43,012 bases of DNA from Bacteroidaceae bacterium (GCA_017536695.1 JAFXGX010000005.1:1-43012), one strand, 5' to 3'; numbered from the stretch's first letter, positions 1 through 8,003 are shown. Notes: generated by a model from the letters alone, not told the origin. Program-made: numbers and translations.

Positions 1-24
1 TGAGATGAACCCCGAAAGTTAGAC
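1..24 (+). repeat. IS left terminal inverted repeat (IRL)
   Basis: Begins TGAGATGAACCCCGAAAGTT and matches the reverse complement of 1435-1458 at 19 of 24 positions. Its inner part (from position 10) also forms the left arm of a separate hairpin. Confidence 0.85.
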
Positions 25-46
25 AAAAAACTTTCGGGGTTTTGTT
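10..46 (+). terminator. Hairpin plus T-run at IS left end, just before orfA
   Basis: A perfect 11-bp stem, CCCCGAAAGTT (10-20) with AACTTTCGGGG (29-39), has an 8-nt loop and is followed by TTTTGTT. That is the form of a Rho-independent terminator. It ends 7 nt before the orfA ATG at 47, so it should stop transcription entering from outside the element, and in any readthrough RNA would also crowd the start codon. The role is inferred by analogy with other IS elements that shield transposase from external transcription. Confidence 0.7.
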
Positions 47-589
47 ATGTCTAAAAAATTAAAGAAACATGGCTATGCAGAAAGATTGAAGTATATGCAT
101 ATGCTTGAAAATGGATATAGTAGAGAGTATATCCATCGCCATTATGGAATCAGCAGCGCATTGTTAGGATATTTATGGTCGCGCTACAAGTCAGAAGGTT
201 CCAAAGGATTACTTAAAAAGCAAAATGTAAGGGCGGATTATAAATTCAAACTTCAAGTCATTCGTGATATCGAAGAAAATCATTTACCTTTGGTGGATGC
301 ATCGTTAAAATACAATGTGAGCAATACTCAACTATACCAATGGAGAAAGATAGCAAAAACTCAAGGTTATGATGCATTGGCTATCACCAGGCCCAAAGGC
401 CGACCACCAAAGAACGATATGGGAAGACCAAGGAAAAAGAAACTGCAGGAGATGACAGAGCTGGAACGTCTTAGATACGAGAATGAGTGTCTGAGGGCAG
501 AGAATGCTCTATTAAAAAAAGTGAAAGCCTTAGTAGAAGAAAGAGAAGCCCGTCTCAGAGAGATTGGGCGAAAGCCATCCAAGAACTAA
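47..589 (+). CDS. IS3-family transposase OrfA
   Basis: A 180-residue basic protein. The N-terminal two thirds contain two helix-turn-helix-like repeats (about residues 10-60 and 65-110, the second around 'VSNTQLYQWRK'), the usual DNA-binding arrangement for recognising IS ends. A basic RPKGRPPKNDMGRPRKKK stretch follows, then a leucine/charged coiled-coil region (about 137-170, 'ELERLRYENECLRAENALLKK'-like) matching the IS3 leucine zipper used for multimerisation. The reading frame overlaps orfB in the -1 register. Alone it would act as a regulator; after frameshifting near 514-520 its first 158 residues become the N-terminus of the OrfAB transposase. Confidence 0.9.
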   Translation: MSKKLKKHGYAERLKYMHMLENGYSREYIHRHYGISSALLGYLWSRYKSEGSKGLLKKQNVRADYKFKLQVIRDIEENHLPLVDASLKYNVSNTQLYQWRKIAKTQGYDALAITRPKGRPPKNDMGRPRKKKLQEMTELERLRYENECLRAENALLKKVKALVEEREARLREIGRKPSKN

Positions 590-1422
590 GGCAGGAACAT
601 GATCTCGAGATCCTTCTCGAGAAGACAGGGATGGCCAGATCCACATTCTATTATCATACTAAAAGGCTGTCAGAACCTGACGGATATGATGATGCCAGGA
701 CTGCAATCCGTAAGATATATGACCGTCATAAAGGGCGCTACGGCTATCGTAGAATAACCTCTCAGCTGCGTAATGATGGTATACATCTTAACCATAAGAC
801 AGTACAGAAGCTTATGGTGGAGATGAGTCTGTATGGTAAGAGAAAGAAGGCTAGATATAAGTCTTATAAAGGTGAGATAGGAAAGGTTGCTCCTAACGTA
901 ATAGACAGGGACTTCATCGCAACTGCACCGAACCAGAAATGGACAACTGACGTTACAGAGGTCAAGATAAAGGATAAGAAGATATATCTTTCTCCTATCC
1001 TGGACATGTTCAATGGAGAGATCATATCCTACACCATATCATACCATCCTGATCTTAAGATGGCTATGAGCATGTTGGACAAAGCGTTCAGAAAGACAGA
1101 TATACCAGAAGGACTCATACTGCACTCTGATCAAGGATGGCACTATCAGCACCTGAGATATCAGAAAGCATTGAAAGATAGAAATATAGTACAGAGTATG
1201 TCACGTAAAGGAAACTGCCTGGACAATGCCATGATGGAGAACTTCTTTGGACTTATGAAGTCAGAGTTGCTATATTTGCAGGAGTGGGACAGCGTAGAGC
1301 AGTTCGCGAAGGAACTGGTCAAGTACATACGCTACTACAATAATGATAGAATCAAACTTAGGCTAAATGGAAAAAGCCCGGTGCAATACCGAGCTTTATT
1401 CCAATCTAAGAAGGCTTCTTAA
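487..1422 (+). CDS. IS3-family transposase OrfB (catalytic part, made as OrfAB by -1 frameshift)
   Basis: The open frame starts at a GTG at 487, but expression is more likely through a -1 frameshift at A7 (514-520), giving a fused product of about 458 residues. It carries the HTH_21 segment (about 70-120) and the rve core. Numbered from the GTG, the catalytic triad is D155 (in KWTTDVTEV), D215 (in LHSDQGWHY) and E251 (in DNAMMENFFG), with the D-35-E spacing of IS3 transposases. No stop or frameshift interrupts it. The protein cuts and joins the IS ends through a circular intermediate in characterised relatives. Confidence 0.92.
   Translation: MSEGRECSIKKSESLSRRKRSPSQRDWAKAIQELRQEHDLEILLEKTGMARSTFYYHTKRLSEPDGYDDARTAIRKIYDRHKGRYGYRRITSQLRNDGIHLNHKTVQKLMVEMSLYGKRKKARYKSYKGEIGKVAPNVIDRDFIATAPNQKWTTDVTEVKIKDKKIYLSPILDMFNGEIISYTISYHPDLKMAMSMLDKAFRKTDIPEGLILHSDQGWHYQHLRYQKALKDRNIVQSMSRKGNCLDNAMMENFFGLMKSELLYLQEWDSVEQFAKELVKYIRYYNNDRIKLRLNGKSPVQYRALFQSKKAS
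514..520 (+). other. Probable -1 programmed frameshift site (A AAA AAA)
   Basis: In the orfA frame the codons are TTA AAA AAA GTG, so the seven A residues at 514-520 form a slippery A_AAA_AAA heptamer. Slipping back one base joins orfA residue 158 to the orfB frame. A possible stimulatory hairpin (GCCC 547-550 with GGGC 565-568, enclosing TCTC/GAGA) lies 26 nt downstream, which is farther than usual. Confidence 0.75.
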
Positions 1423-1434
1423 TAATGTTAAACC

Positions 1435-1458
1435 GTCCAACTTTTGGGGGTCACATCA
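1435..1458 (+). repeat. IS right terminal inverted repeat (IRR)
   Basis: Reverse complement reads TGATGTGACCCCCAAAAGTT and pairs with IRL (19 of 24). It lies 12 nt after the orfB stop. The base after 1458 begins AAAGTCACCCCC, which is chromosomal. Confidence 0.85.
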
Positions 1459-1513
1459 AAAGTCACCCCCTTTTGATTTTGCGGTACCTTGTATAAATAT
1501 GTAGCCCGGGATT

Positions 1514-3298
1514 CTATTCTCCTTGCAGTGAGCCGGTGTTGTCGCGGAGTACGTCATTGACTACCTCGTTGAGCATGACCTTCAGTTCCTCGATGAACCT
1601 CTTTGCCTCGTACTCTCTCTTCTCTATGTCGCGCAATTTCTTCTCCCAACGGCCTGTAAGCTCGGCGCTCTTCAGCAGCTCGTTGCGTATTAGTCCAATT
1701 AGTTCTATGCCTGTGGCTGTCGCCACGATGTTCTTCCTCTCCTTGCGTATGTAGTTGCGCTTGTATAGGGTTTCGATGATTGCCGCACGTGTTGAGGGAC
1801 GGCCGATACCGTTCTCCTTCATGGCCTCGCGCAGCTCCTCATCCTCGACAAACTTGCCGGCTGTCTCCATGGCACGCAGCAGTGTCGCCTCGGTGTATGG
1901 TTTCGGTGGTTGTGTCCACTTCTCGGCAAGGCTCGGGGTGTGCTCGCCGCTCTCACCCACAGTGAACGACGGCAGCAGCTTGTCGTTATCGCCCTCCTTC
2001 TCCTCGTTCTGCTCGTTGGCAAAGACCGCTCGCCAGCCCTGTTCTGTTATCTCCTTGCCGGTCGCTTTGAAGTTCACTCCTGCGCTCTCGCCAAGGACTG
2101 TGGTGGTGTTGAACTTGCAGTCGGGGTAGAATATGGCAATGAAATGGCGTGCTACAAGGTCATACACCTTCTTCTCAAGGTCTGTGAGACCCTGTGGATA
2201 TACGCCTGTGGGTATTATGGCATGGTGGTCGGTTACTTTCTTGTTGTCGAATACCTTCTTTGACTTTGTGAGCGGTTTGCCTGCCAGCGGCATTATCAGC
2301 GGCTGGTAGTCGCGCAACCCTTTGAGGATGTTGCCGCATTTAGGGTAGATGTCATCGCTGAGGTAGGTGGTGTCGACACGCGGATAGGTCGTGACCTTTT
2401 TCTCATATAGTGACTGTATGGTCTGCAGGGTAACATCGGCCGATAGTCCGAATTTCTTGTTGCAATCGACCTGTAACGATGTCAGGTCATAGAGCCTCGG
2501 CGGCAGTTCTGTGCCTTTCTTTGCCGTGACATCAGTAACGGTAAATGGTTGGCCTATGATTTTCTCAAGAGCCTCGCGCCCCTTCTCCTCGCTGTCGAAA
2601 CGTCCTTCCGTGACGCTGAACGTGGTGTCGCGGTATATGGTCTTCAGTTCCCAATAAGGTTGAGGAACGAAGTTCTCTATCTCGAGATGACGTTTTACAA
2701 TAAGTGCCAATGTGGGTGTCTGCACGCGTCCTATGGAGAGCACCTGACGGTTCTTGCCATATTTTAACGTGTAGAGCCTGGTCGCGTTCATGCCAAGCAG
2801 CCAGTCGCCTATGGCGCGGCTGAGCCCTGCTTCGTACAGCGGCTGATACTCGCTCTGGTCCTTGAGAGTTGCAAAACCTTCACGTATGGCCTCTTCGGTA
2901 AGTGATGATACCCAAAGGCGTTTTACAGGGCATCTCGCTTGTGCCTTCTGCATTACCCAACGCTGGATGAGCTCTCCTTCCTGGCCTGCATCGCCGCAGT
3001 TCACGATGCCGTCGGCGTTCTGCATAAGACGTTCTATGATTCCGAACTGCTTTTCTATTCCCTTGTCATTGATTAGCTTGATTCCGAATCTTGGCGGTAT
3101 CATGGGCAGGCTGCCAAGGCTCCACCGCTGCCACAGAGGAGTGTAGTCATGAGGCTCCTTCAGGGTACACAAGTGACCGAAGGTCCAGGTTACCTGGTAC
3201 CCGTTTCCTTCGTAATATCCGTCGTGGCGGCTTTTGGCTCCCAAAATATCGGCAATCTCCTTTGCAACACTCGGCTTTTCGGCTATGCAGACAATCAT
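1514..3298 (-). CDS. topB: DNA topoisomerase III (type IA)
   Basis: A 594-residue type IA topoisomerase that cuts one DNA strand through a 5'-phosphotyrosine, acting in decatenation and recombination intermediates. The N-terminal Toprim domain shows the glutamate of AEKPS (E7) and the acidic motif DAGQEGEL (103-110, a variant of DAGREGE). The catalytic tyrosine is Y305 in TTYPRVDT. The region 188-200 (SIGRVQTPTLAL) is typical of the family. The protein ends soon after the core (LQGE) and has no C-terminal zinc-ribbon repeats. It lies 24 nt downstream of the endonuclease gene on the same strand and may be cotranscribed with it. The IS inserted 55 nt beyond its stop codon. Confidence 0.93.
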   Translation of the reverse strand: MIVCIAEKPSVAKEIADILGAKSRHDGYYEGNGYQVTWTFGHLCTLKEPHDYTPLWQRWSLGSLPMIPPRFGIKLINDKGIEKQFGIIERLMQNADGIVNCGDAGQEGELIQRWVMQKAQARCPVKRLWVSSLTEEAIREGFATLKDQSEYQPLYEAGLSRAIGDWLLGMNATRLYTLKYGKNRQVLSIGRVQTPTLALIVKRHLEIENFVPQPYWELKTIYRDTTFSVTEGRFDSEEKGREALEKIIGQPFTVTDVTAKKGTELPPRLYDLTSLQVDCNKKFGLSADVTLQTIQSLYEKKVTTYPRVDTTYLSDDIYPKCGNILKGLRDYQPLIMPLAGKPLTKSKKVFDNKKVTDHHAIIPTGVYPQGLTDLEKKVYDLVARHFIAIFYPDCKFNTTTVLGESAGVNFKATGKEITEQGWRAVFANEQNEEKEGDNDKLLPSFTVGESGEHTPSLAEKWTQPPKPYTEATLLRAMETAGKFVEDEELREAMKENGIGRPSTRAAIIETLYKRNYIRKERKNIVATATGIELIGLIRNELLKSAELTGRWEKKLRDIEKREYEAKRFIEELKVMLNEVVNDVLRDNTGSLQGE

Positions 3299-3322
3299 TC
3301 TTCCCGTTGATATTATTAAGGA

Positions 3323-5389
3323 TTATCTTACAATAACTTTCTTTGTACCTATTATGTATATGCCAGGCTGCAGACCGTCAGTCGCTTCGCTGCGTGTGAC
3401 ATCATTGCGCAGGAGAGTGCCTGTCAGCGAGTATACGTTGACGTTCTTTTCCTCTGATACGGTCCCGTCAATGCCAGTGGCAACTGGTGACTTGGCATAT
3501 ATGTTCACGCTTTTCTGTGTGCCGGTGTAGCATGAGAAACGCGGAGAACTAGTGTTGTACTGCAATGTGTTGCGTGTCTTGTCGCCCTGTGACTTGATGA
3601 CTGCAAGTGCCTCGCTGCCTATTTTTATTGTCCAGCTGCCGTTGGCGTCGAGCGTGGTTGCTGTCGTGACATAATTCTTTGATGTTGATGTCGCTGCAAG
3701 GTATCCGTTGCCTACGTTGAATGCGTATGTACCTTCAATAATGCCCTCCTCAAGAAGGACTATCTGTACATCATCGGCAAGATATGTAATGGTGTTGCCG
3801 CTTACCATAATGTCTGTCTTGTCGCGGTAGTTGCCTGCCGATGCGCCCATAGCGTAGTTCTCGTATGCAATTACAATTGAGTCTCCAATGGTCAGCTGTG
3901 CGGCATCGGTAACGAGTGTAAAGCTGCCGCTTGTGAAGCTGCCGCCGTTGCCCTCGCTGCCTCCAGCCTCTCCGCCTTCATTGCCGCTGTTGTCGCCATT
4001 TGCGGTATTGCCGTCATTCTCGCCCTCGGCTGCAATGAGTTTCACGTTGTCAACCTCGAATGTGCCGGCCTGTGCTGCAGTTCCGATGTATTTGAATGCA
4101 AGTACAACAGCCTTGTCGCCCATATATGATGCGGGTATTATAATCTCTTCGGTTGTTGTCTTCTCCCAGTTTACGGTGTTCTGCGCAGCGGCAAAATCAA
4201 TCACCTCCCATGTGGCGTCGGCAATGTTGCCGGTAAAGTCGCGGCTGATGAGCAACTGGTTATACTCCTTTACCTTGTCGGCAGCGCAGTAGCGGATTAC
4301 ATAGTCGAACGTGAGTTTGGCATTGTTGTCCTTTGTGAAGTCCAAGGGTACTGATACTAGCCAGCTCTCGGCATCATTGGGGTTGCCGTCATCATCGTAT
4401 GAAGTGACCTCGGCGCACTGATACTCAAACATCCAAGGGAACTCGCCGGTAACGTTCATTGGCGTAAAGTTCAGTTTCTCCTGCTCAAAGTCCTCGAACA
4501 GTTTCAGATAGTAGCCCTCGGGGACCTCAATCTTTGTCTCATCATCGCCACCGGTGTTTCCGCCTGTGCCGTCCTCAACATCGCCGTTCAGGTGGAATGT
4601 GTAGTTGATGGAGTCGCCCCATACATAGTCGGCAAGCTGCGGGTAGTCTATATACGGGTTACGGTTACCCTGTATCTTGGATACAGCATTGTTGCGGTTG
4701 ACCTCCTTCTCGCTCACAGGGTCCTGCTTGTGCCATTTGAGCAACAGCTTCACGGCCCAGGGTTTCAAGGTGGGGTAGGTACTCTTTTCGTAATTCATCC
4801 ATGTGTATTCCCAAGTGAGGTCCTGATAGCAAGTGAACATGTACATGAAAGTGCGTGCAAAGTCTCCTTTGTACTCATCGCATGGTTCATAGGCATTCTG
4901 GCTGCTGCCGTCGATGTTCGCTTTACCCACAAATGTTACACCATTGTCCCAACTTACGCTTGTGAGCTCGCCCAGTGGGTAGTTGCTCTTGCGGCTGTTG
5001 GCATTCTGGTCCGACGGGTTCAGGTGGTGAAGGTCGCAGTAGGCGTTGTTCTTTGTTCCGCCCCACCAGCTCTTTGCCACGCTATGCTCGATGTTCATGC
5101 CCGAAACGGCGCTGCCCTTGTTGCCGAAATAACGGACTTCGCTTGAGTACATGTCAAGCACGCGGCGTTTGCCGTTCTCAACTACAGCGTCAGTGGTGTA
5201 GAAAGCGCCCCATGTGCTGCTGGTGCCGCTTCCGTAGCTTATCTGCTGATGGTTCTTTATGAGTTTATGCAGTGCTGTTTTCAAAGGCTCTCCGCCTTTT
5301 ATGCCGTCGATGCTCTTGTAGTAGTCGGCCTGCGCGATGGCTGCCGTTACCGACAGCAGAAGCAGAATCTGTGTAAGAATCCTTTTCAT
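3323..5389 (-). CDS. Secreted endonuclease I family protein with C-terminal accessory domains
   Basis: A 688-residue protein with an N-terminal signal peptide (about 1-21, ending AAIAQA). Residues about 22-270 are an endonuclease I (NucM/EndA-like, His-Me finger) domain: GMNIEHSVAKSWWGG (98-111) and CDLHHLNPSDQNANSRKS (118-135) carry the histidines and asparagines expected at the active site. A beta-sandwich-like region (about 290-450), a Gly/Asn/Glu-rich linker (about 455-485) and a second domain repeated in Bacteroidetes surface proteins follow. The tail (VNVYSLTGTLL ... GIYIIGTKKVIVR) resembles a Bacteroidetes C-terminal sorting or DUF6383-type domain. The start at 5389 is preferred because an earlier in-frame ATG (5428) overlaps the promoter -7 element. 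Likely role: extracellular or periplasmic DNA degradation. Confidence 0.9.
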   Translation of the reverse strand: MKRILTQILLLLSVTAAIAQADYYKSIDGIKGGEPLKTALHKLIKNHQQISYGSGTSSTWGAFYTTDAVVENGKRRVLDMYSSEVRYFGNKGSAVSGMNIEHSVAKSWWGGTKNNAYCDLHHLNPSDQNANSRKSNYPLGELTSVSWDNGVTFVGKANIDGSSQNAYEPCDEYKGDFARTFMYMFTCYQDLTWEYTWMNYEKSTYPTLKPWAVKLLLKWHKQDPVSEKEVNRNNAVSKIQGNRNPYIDYPQLADYVWGDSINYTFHLNGDVEDGTGGNTGGDDETKIEVPEGYYLKLFEDFEQEKLNFTPMNVTGEFPWMFEYQCAEVTSYDDDGNPNDAESWLVSVPLDFTKDNNAKLTFDYVIRYCAADKVKEYNQLLISRDFTGNIADATWEVIDFAAAQNTVNWEKTTTEEIIIPASYMGDKAVVLAFKYIGTAAQAGTFEVDNVKLIAAEGENDGNTANGDNSGNEGGEAGGSEGNGGSFTSGSFTLVTDAAQLTIGDSIVIAYENYAMGASAGNYRDKTDIMVSGNTITYLADDVQIVLLEEGIIEGTYAFNVGNGYLAATSTSKNYVTTATTLDANGSWTIKIGSEALAVIKSQGDKTRNTLQYNTSSPRFSCYTGTQKSVNIYAKSPVATGIDGTVSEEKNVNVYSLTGTLLRNDVTRSEATDGLQPGIYIIGTKKVIVR

Positions 5390-5425
5390 ATAGTGTCTTT
5401 CTATTTGTTCGTTTCTTTTCCTGTG

Positions 5426-5457
5426 CAAAGGTAGGTTTTTATTGTTTCAGGCGGAAA
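5426..5457 (-). promoter_or_regulatory. Bacteroidetes-type promoter for the endonuclease (and perhaps topB)
   Basis: On the minus strand TACCTTTG (5433-5426) fits the -7 consensus TAnnTTTG, and TTTC (5457-5454) sits 20 nt upstream where TTTG is expected at -33. The endonuclease ATG lies about 37 nt downstream. Confidence 0.6.
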
Positions 5458-5463
5458 TTATCT

Positions 5464-5952
5464 TCAGGAAAGTTCTATTACCTCAAGTCCCTTTATCTCT
5501 TTGCCGTCGATAATGAACTTTACAAGGGTGCGCACCTGCTGCCAGCCCTGACGTCCTGCCGCACCGGGGTTTATATGCAGACAACCGGCAACCTCGTCGT
5601 ACATAACCTTGAGTATATGAGAGTGTCCCGAGATGAACAGTTGCGGGCGCTCCTCGTATATCAGCTTGCGCACACTTGAGTCGTATCGGCCTGGGTAGCC
5701 TCCTATGTGTGTCATTATTACATTACACTCTTCGACCTTGAACTTGAGCACATCACTGAAACGCAGGCTCAACTCGCTCCCGTCGATATTACCGCATACG
5801 GCACGTACGGGGCAGTGCGCCTCCAGCTGGTTTATGATTACCTCGCTGCCTATGTCTCCTGCATGCCATATCTCATCGCAGTCGGCAAAATGGTGCAGGT
5901 ATCTGTCGTCCCACCAGCTGTGTGTGTCCGACATGAGACCTATGCGCTTCAT
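5464..5952 (-). CDS. YfcE/MJ0936-type metallophosphoesterase
   Basis: A 162-residue calcineurin-like phosphoesterase of the small YfcE class. The metal-binding signatures occur in order: SDTH (8-11), HAGD (30-33), GNID (54-57), then MTHIGG and GHSH toward the C-terminus. Family members are manganese-dependent phosphodiesterases acting on model substrates; the natural substrate is not established. The start at 5952 is chosen because its ATG overlaps the TGA of the upstream kinase-like gene (ATGA, 4 nt), implying translational coupling; an upstream in-frame ATG would lie deep inside that gene. Confidence 0.9.
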   Translation of the reverse strand: MKRIGLMSDTHSWWDDRYLHHFADCDEIWHAGDIGSEVIINQLEAHCPVRAVCGNIDGSELSLRFSDVLKFKVEECNVIMTHIGGYPGRYDSSVRKLIYEERPQLFISGHSHILKVMYDEVAGCLHINPGAAGRQGWQQVRTLVKFIIDGKEIKGLEVIELS

Positions 5953-6569
5953 AATGCAAGGCGTTGTCTGATATAGTTGCACAGGAACTCGGTCGTTCCC
6001 TCAATGCCCATGTGCGATGCGTTGATGCAGAGGTCATAGCAACGTGCCTCGCCCCAACGTGTGGTGGCATAGAAATCGTGGTACTGACGGCGGCGCTTGT
6101 CGCCTTTCTCCATAATCTCCATGGCTTTATCACGCCCCACGTTGTCATGTTTCATTATATACTTGATGCGCTCCTCGCTGTCGGCTGTGATGAAGATGCT
6201 TATCATTCTTGGGTGGTCGCGTAGCACATACTCGGCGCAACGGCCTACAATGACGCAACTCTCGCGCTCGGCAAGGTTGCGTATGGCTTCGCTCTGTATG
6301 GCGAAAAGCTGGTCGGCATCCATGCAACTGCTGCCCGAGAAAATCTCGGCTATGGCTCCATGAATGCTGAATACGCTCCCAGTGAAGGCATGCGATTCAC
6401 GTTCATCGGCATTCTCGAAGACTGTGGTGTCAAGTCCGCTCTCGCGTGCCGCGACCTCAAGCAGCTTCTTGTCATAGAACTTTATGCCAAGGCGTTCGGC
6501 TATTTTCTCGGCTATCTCCTTGCCGCCGCTGCCAAGCTCGCGGCCAATTGAAATTATGATGTTTTTCAT
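5949..6569 (-). CDS. Cytidylate kinase-like family protein
   Basis: A 206-residue P-loop protein of the cytidylate-kinase-like family (PF13189 type). The N-terminus MKNIIISIGRELGSGGKEIA contains the nucleotide-binding loop (GRELGSGGK, 9-17), followed by KFYDKKLLEVAARESG and, around 108-115, CVIVGRCAEYVL, both typical of the family. It is not the housekeeping Cmk, and the phosphate acceptor is unknown. It sits 11 nt after the MATE gene and overlaps the phosphoesterase by 4 nt, so all three are probably one operon. Confidence 0.88.
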   Translation of the reverse strand: MKNIIISIGRELGSGGKEIAEKIAERLGIKFYDKKLLEVAARESGLDTTVFENADERESHAFTGSVFSIHGAIAEIFSGSSCMDADQLFAIQSEAIRNLAERESCVIVGRCAEYVLRDHPRMISIFITADSEERIKYIMKHDNVGRDKAMEIMEKGDKRRRQYHDFYATTRWGEARCYDLCINASHMGIEGTTEFLCNYIRQRLAL

Positions 6570-6580
6570 GACTTCTGCTT

Positions 6581-7969
6581 TTATTTGTTATTTGTAATCA
6601 GTCCGGCTTTGCTCCATTCGCGGAACTGGAGCATGAGCATTATGACTGTCAGAATCGCGGCAATGATGTCCGAGATTGGCATGCTGTACCATACTCCTTT
6701 CTCTCCGATGAAATGGGGCAGAATTAGCAGCAACGGGATAAGCAGCAGCACCTGACGGGTAAGTGAAAGGAATATCGACTTGTTGACAAGGCCCACGCTC
6801 TGGAAAAAGTTTGTCGTTACAAGCTGGAAACCGATAAACGGCATGAATATGCACATTGTCTTCATCGCCCATGCGGCATGTTCTATGAGTGCAGGCTCAG
6901 TGGTGAAGGCCTTTGCTACCGTCTCCGGGATGAATTCGCAAATGATGAATCCCAGTGTGGTGACAAGTGTCGCCCAGAATATCGTGTGCATCAGTGCACT
7001 CTTCACGCGGTCATGGCGCTTGGCACCATAGTTGTAGCCCACGATAGGCTGCATGCCTTGGGTTAGTCCGAGGACCACCATCACGAATATGAACTGCATG
7101 CGGTTGGCAATGCCATAGGCTGCAATGGATGTGTCTCCGTTCTCTCCGTAGTTACGCAGGCCTTTGTTGATGATGATGACAACGATGCACGCTGCAGCGT
7201 TGATGAAGAACGGGGACATGCCGATACTCAATATGCCTTTTACAATGTCGGCTTTGGGTTTGTAAATGCCCCTTTGCAGGTGCAGAAGTTCATTGGGATT
7301 GCTCAGCAACTTGATTTGCCACATGAGCGTGGTGCACTGTGCAAGGATTGTGGCAAGAGCTGCGCCCCTGATACCCCATCCGAGCACGAATATGAATATT
7401 GGCGCGAGTACAACATTCATGACAACCGTTATGATGGTCGCGTACATCGCCTGCTTTGGATGCCCCGATGAGCGCAGGGCTGCGTTTATGCCGAAATAGA
7501 GGTGTGTCACGACGTTGCCGAGCAGGATTATCTCCATAAAATCCCTTGCGAAAGGCAGAGTGGCTTCGCTGGCACCGAAGAAAAATAGAATGTCATCCAG
7601 AAACATGAATGAGATTGTGGCAAACAGTACTCCGACTATTATGTTCAGCGTTACAAGGTTGCCCAGAATATGCTTTGCCGAGTCGTAGTCTCTCTGTCCC
7701 AGGCGCACTGACAACTGTGTGGCTCCTCCCACGCCTACCATGGCACCGAATGCTGCCGACAGGTTCATGAATGGGAATGATGTGGCAAGTCCCGAGATGG
7801 CCTCGGCGCCGACATTGGGGATGTGCCCAATGAAGATGCTGTCAATCATGTTGTAGAGCGATGCTGCCGTCTGTGCGATGATTGCCGGTATGGCATATTG
7901 CATAAGCAGCTTGCCCACTTTCTCTGTCCCAAGTTCCGTAGGGACCTTACGTCCTGTATTATTGCTCAT
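6581..7969 (-). CDS. MATE family multidrug/sodium antiporter
   Basis: A 462-residue inner-membrane protein with about 12 predicted hydrophobic helices in two homologous halves. The start TEKVGKLLMQYAIPAIIAQ and the segment MIDSIFIGHIPNVGAEAISG match the MATE N-terminus. MATE proteins export cationic drugs or metabolites using a Na+ or H+ gradient; the substrate cannot be read from sequence. I place the start at 7969 (MSNNTGRKVP) because the 11 extra residues from an ATG at 8002 lie in AT-rich promoter-like DNA. It leads a probable operon with the kinase-like and phosphoesterase genes and is divergent from mnmA. Confidence 0.92.
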   Translation of the reverse strand: MSNNTGRKVPTELGTEKVGKLLMQYAIPAIIAQTAASLYNMIDSIFIGHIPNVGAEAISGLATSFPFMNLSAAFGAMVGVGGATQLSVRLGQRDYDSAKHILGNLVTLNIIVGVLFATISFMFLDDILFFFGASEATLPFARDFMEIILLGNVVTHLYFGINAALRSSGHPKQAMYATIITVVMNVVLAPIFIFVLGWGIRGAALATILAQCTTLMWQIKLLSNPNELLHLQRGIYKPKADIVKGILSIGMSPFFINAAACIVVIIINKGLRNYGENGDTSIAAYGIANRMQFIFVMVVLGLTQGMQPIVGYNYGAKRHDRVKSALMHTIFWATLVTTLGFIICEFIPETVAKAFTTEPALIEHAAWAMKTMCIFMPFIGFQLVTTNFFQSVGLVNKSIFLSLTRQVLLLIPLLLILPHFIGEKGVWYSMPISDIIAAILTVIMLMLQFREWSKAGLITNNK

Positions 7970-8003
7970 AAAAAATATAAAAAACGACTTATGTAATTGC
8001 AAA

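Larger units (their letters stand above)
1..1458 (+). mobile_element. IS3-family (IS150-like) insertion sequence, apparently intact
   Basis: The element is bounded by imperfect terminal inverted repeats (1-24 and 1435-1458, 19 of 24 positions identical, both tips reading TGA inward). It encodes two overlapping reading frames in -1 register: an OrfA with helix-turn-helix character and an OrfB with an rve/DDE integrase domain. This is the IS3 family plan, in which a -1 ribosomal frameshift makes the OrfAB transposase. OrfA of about 180 residues points to the IS150 subgroup. Both frames are open and the DDE residues are present, so it may be active. The left flank is outside the window, so a target duplication cannot be checked. 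Confidence 0.93.

Noticed and set aside
7969-8002. Longer MATE start at 8002
   Set aside because: Adds a divergent, AT-rich stretch overlapping promoter-like sequence; family starts align to 7969.
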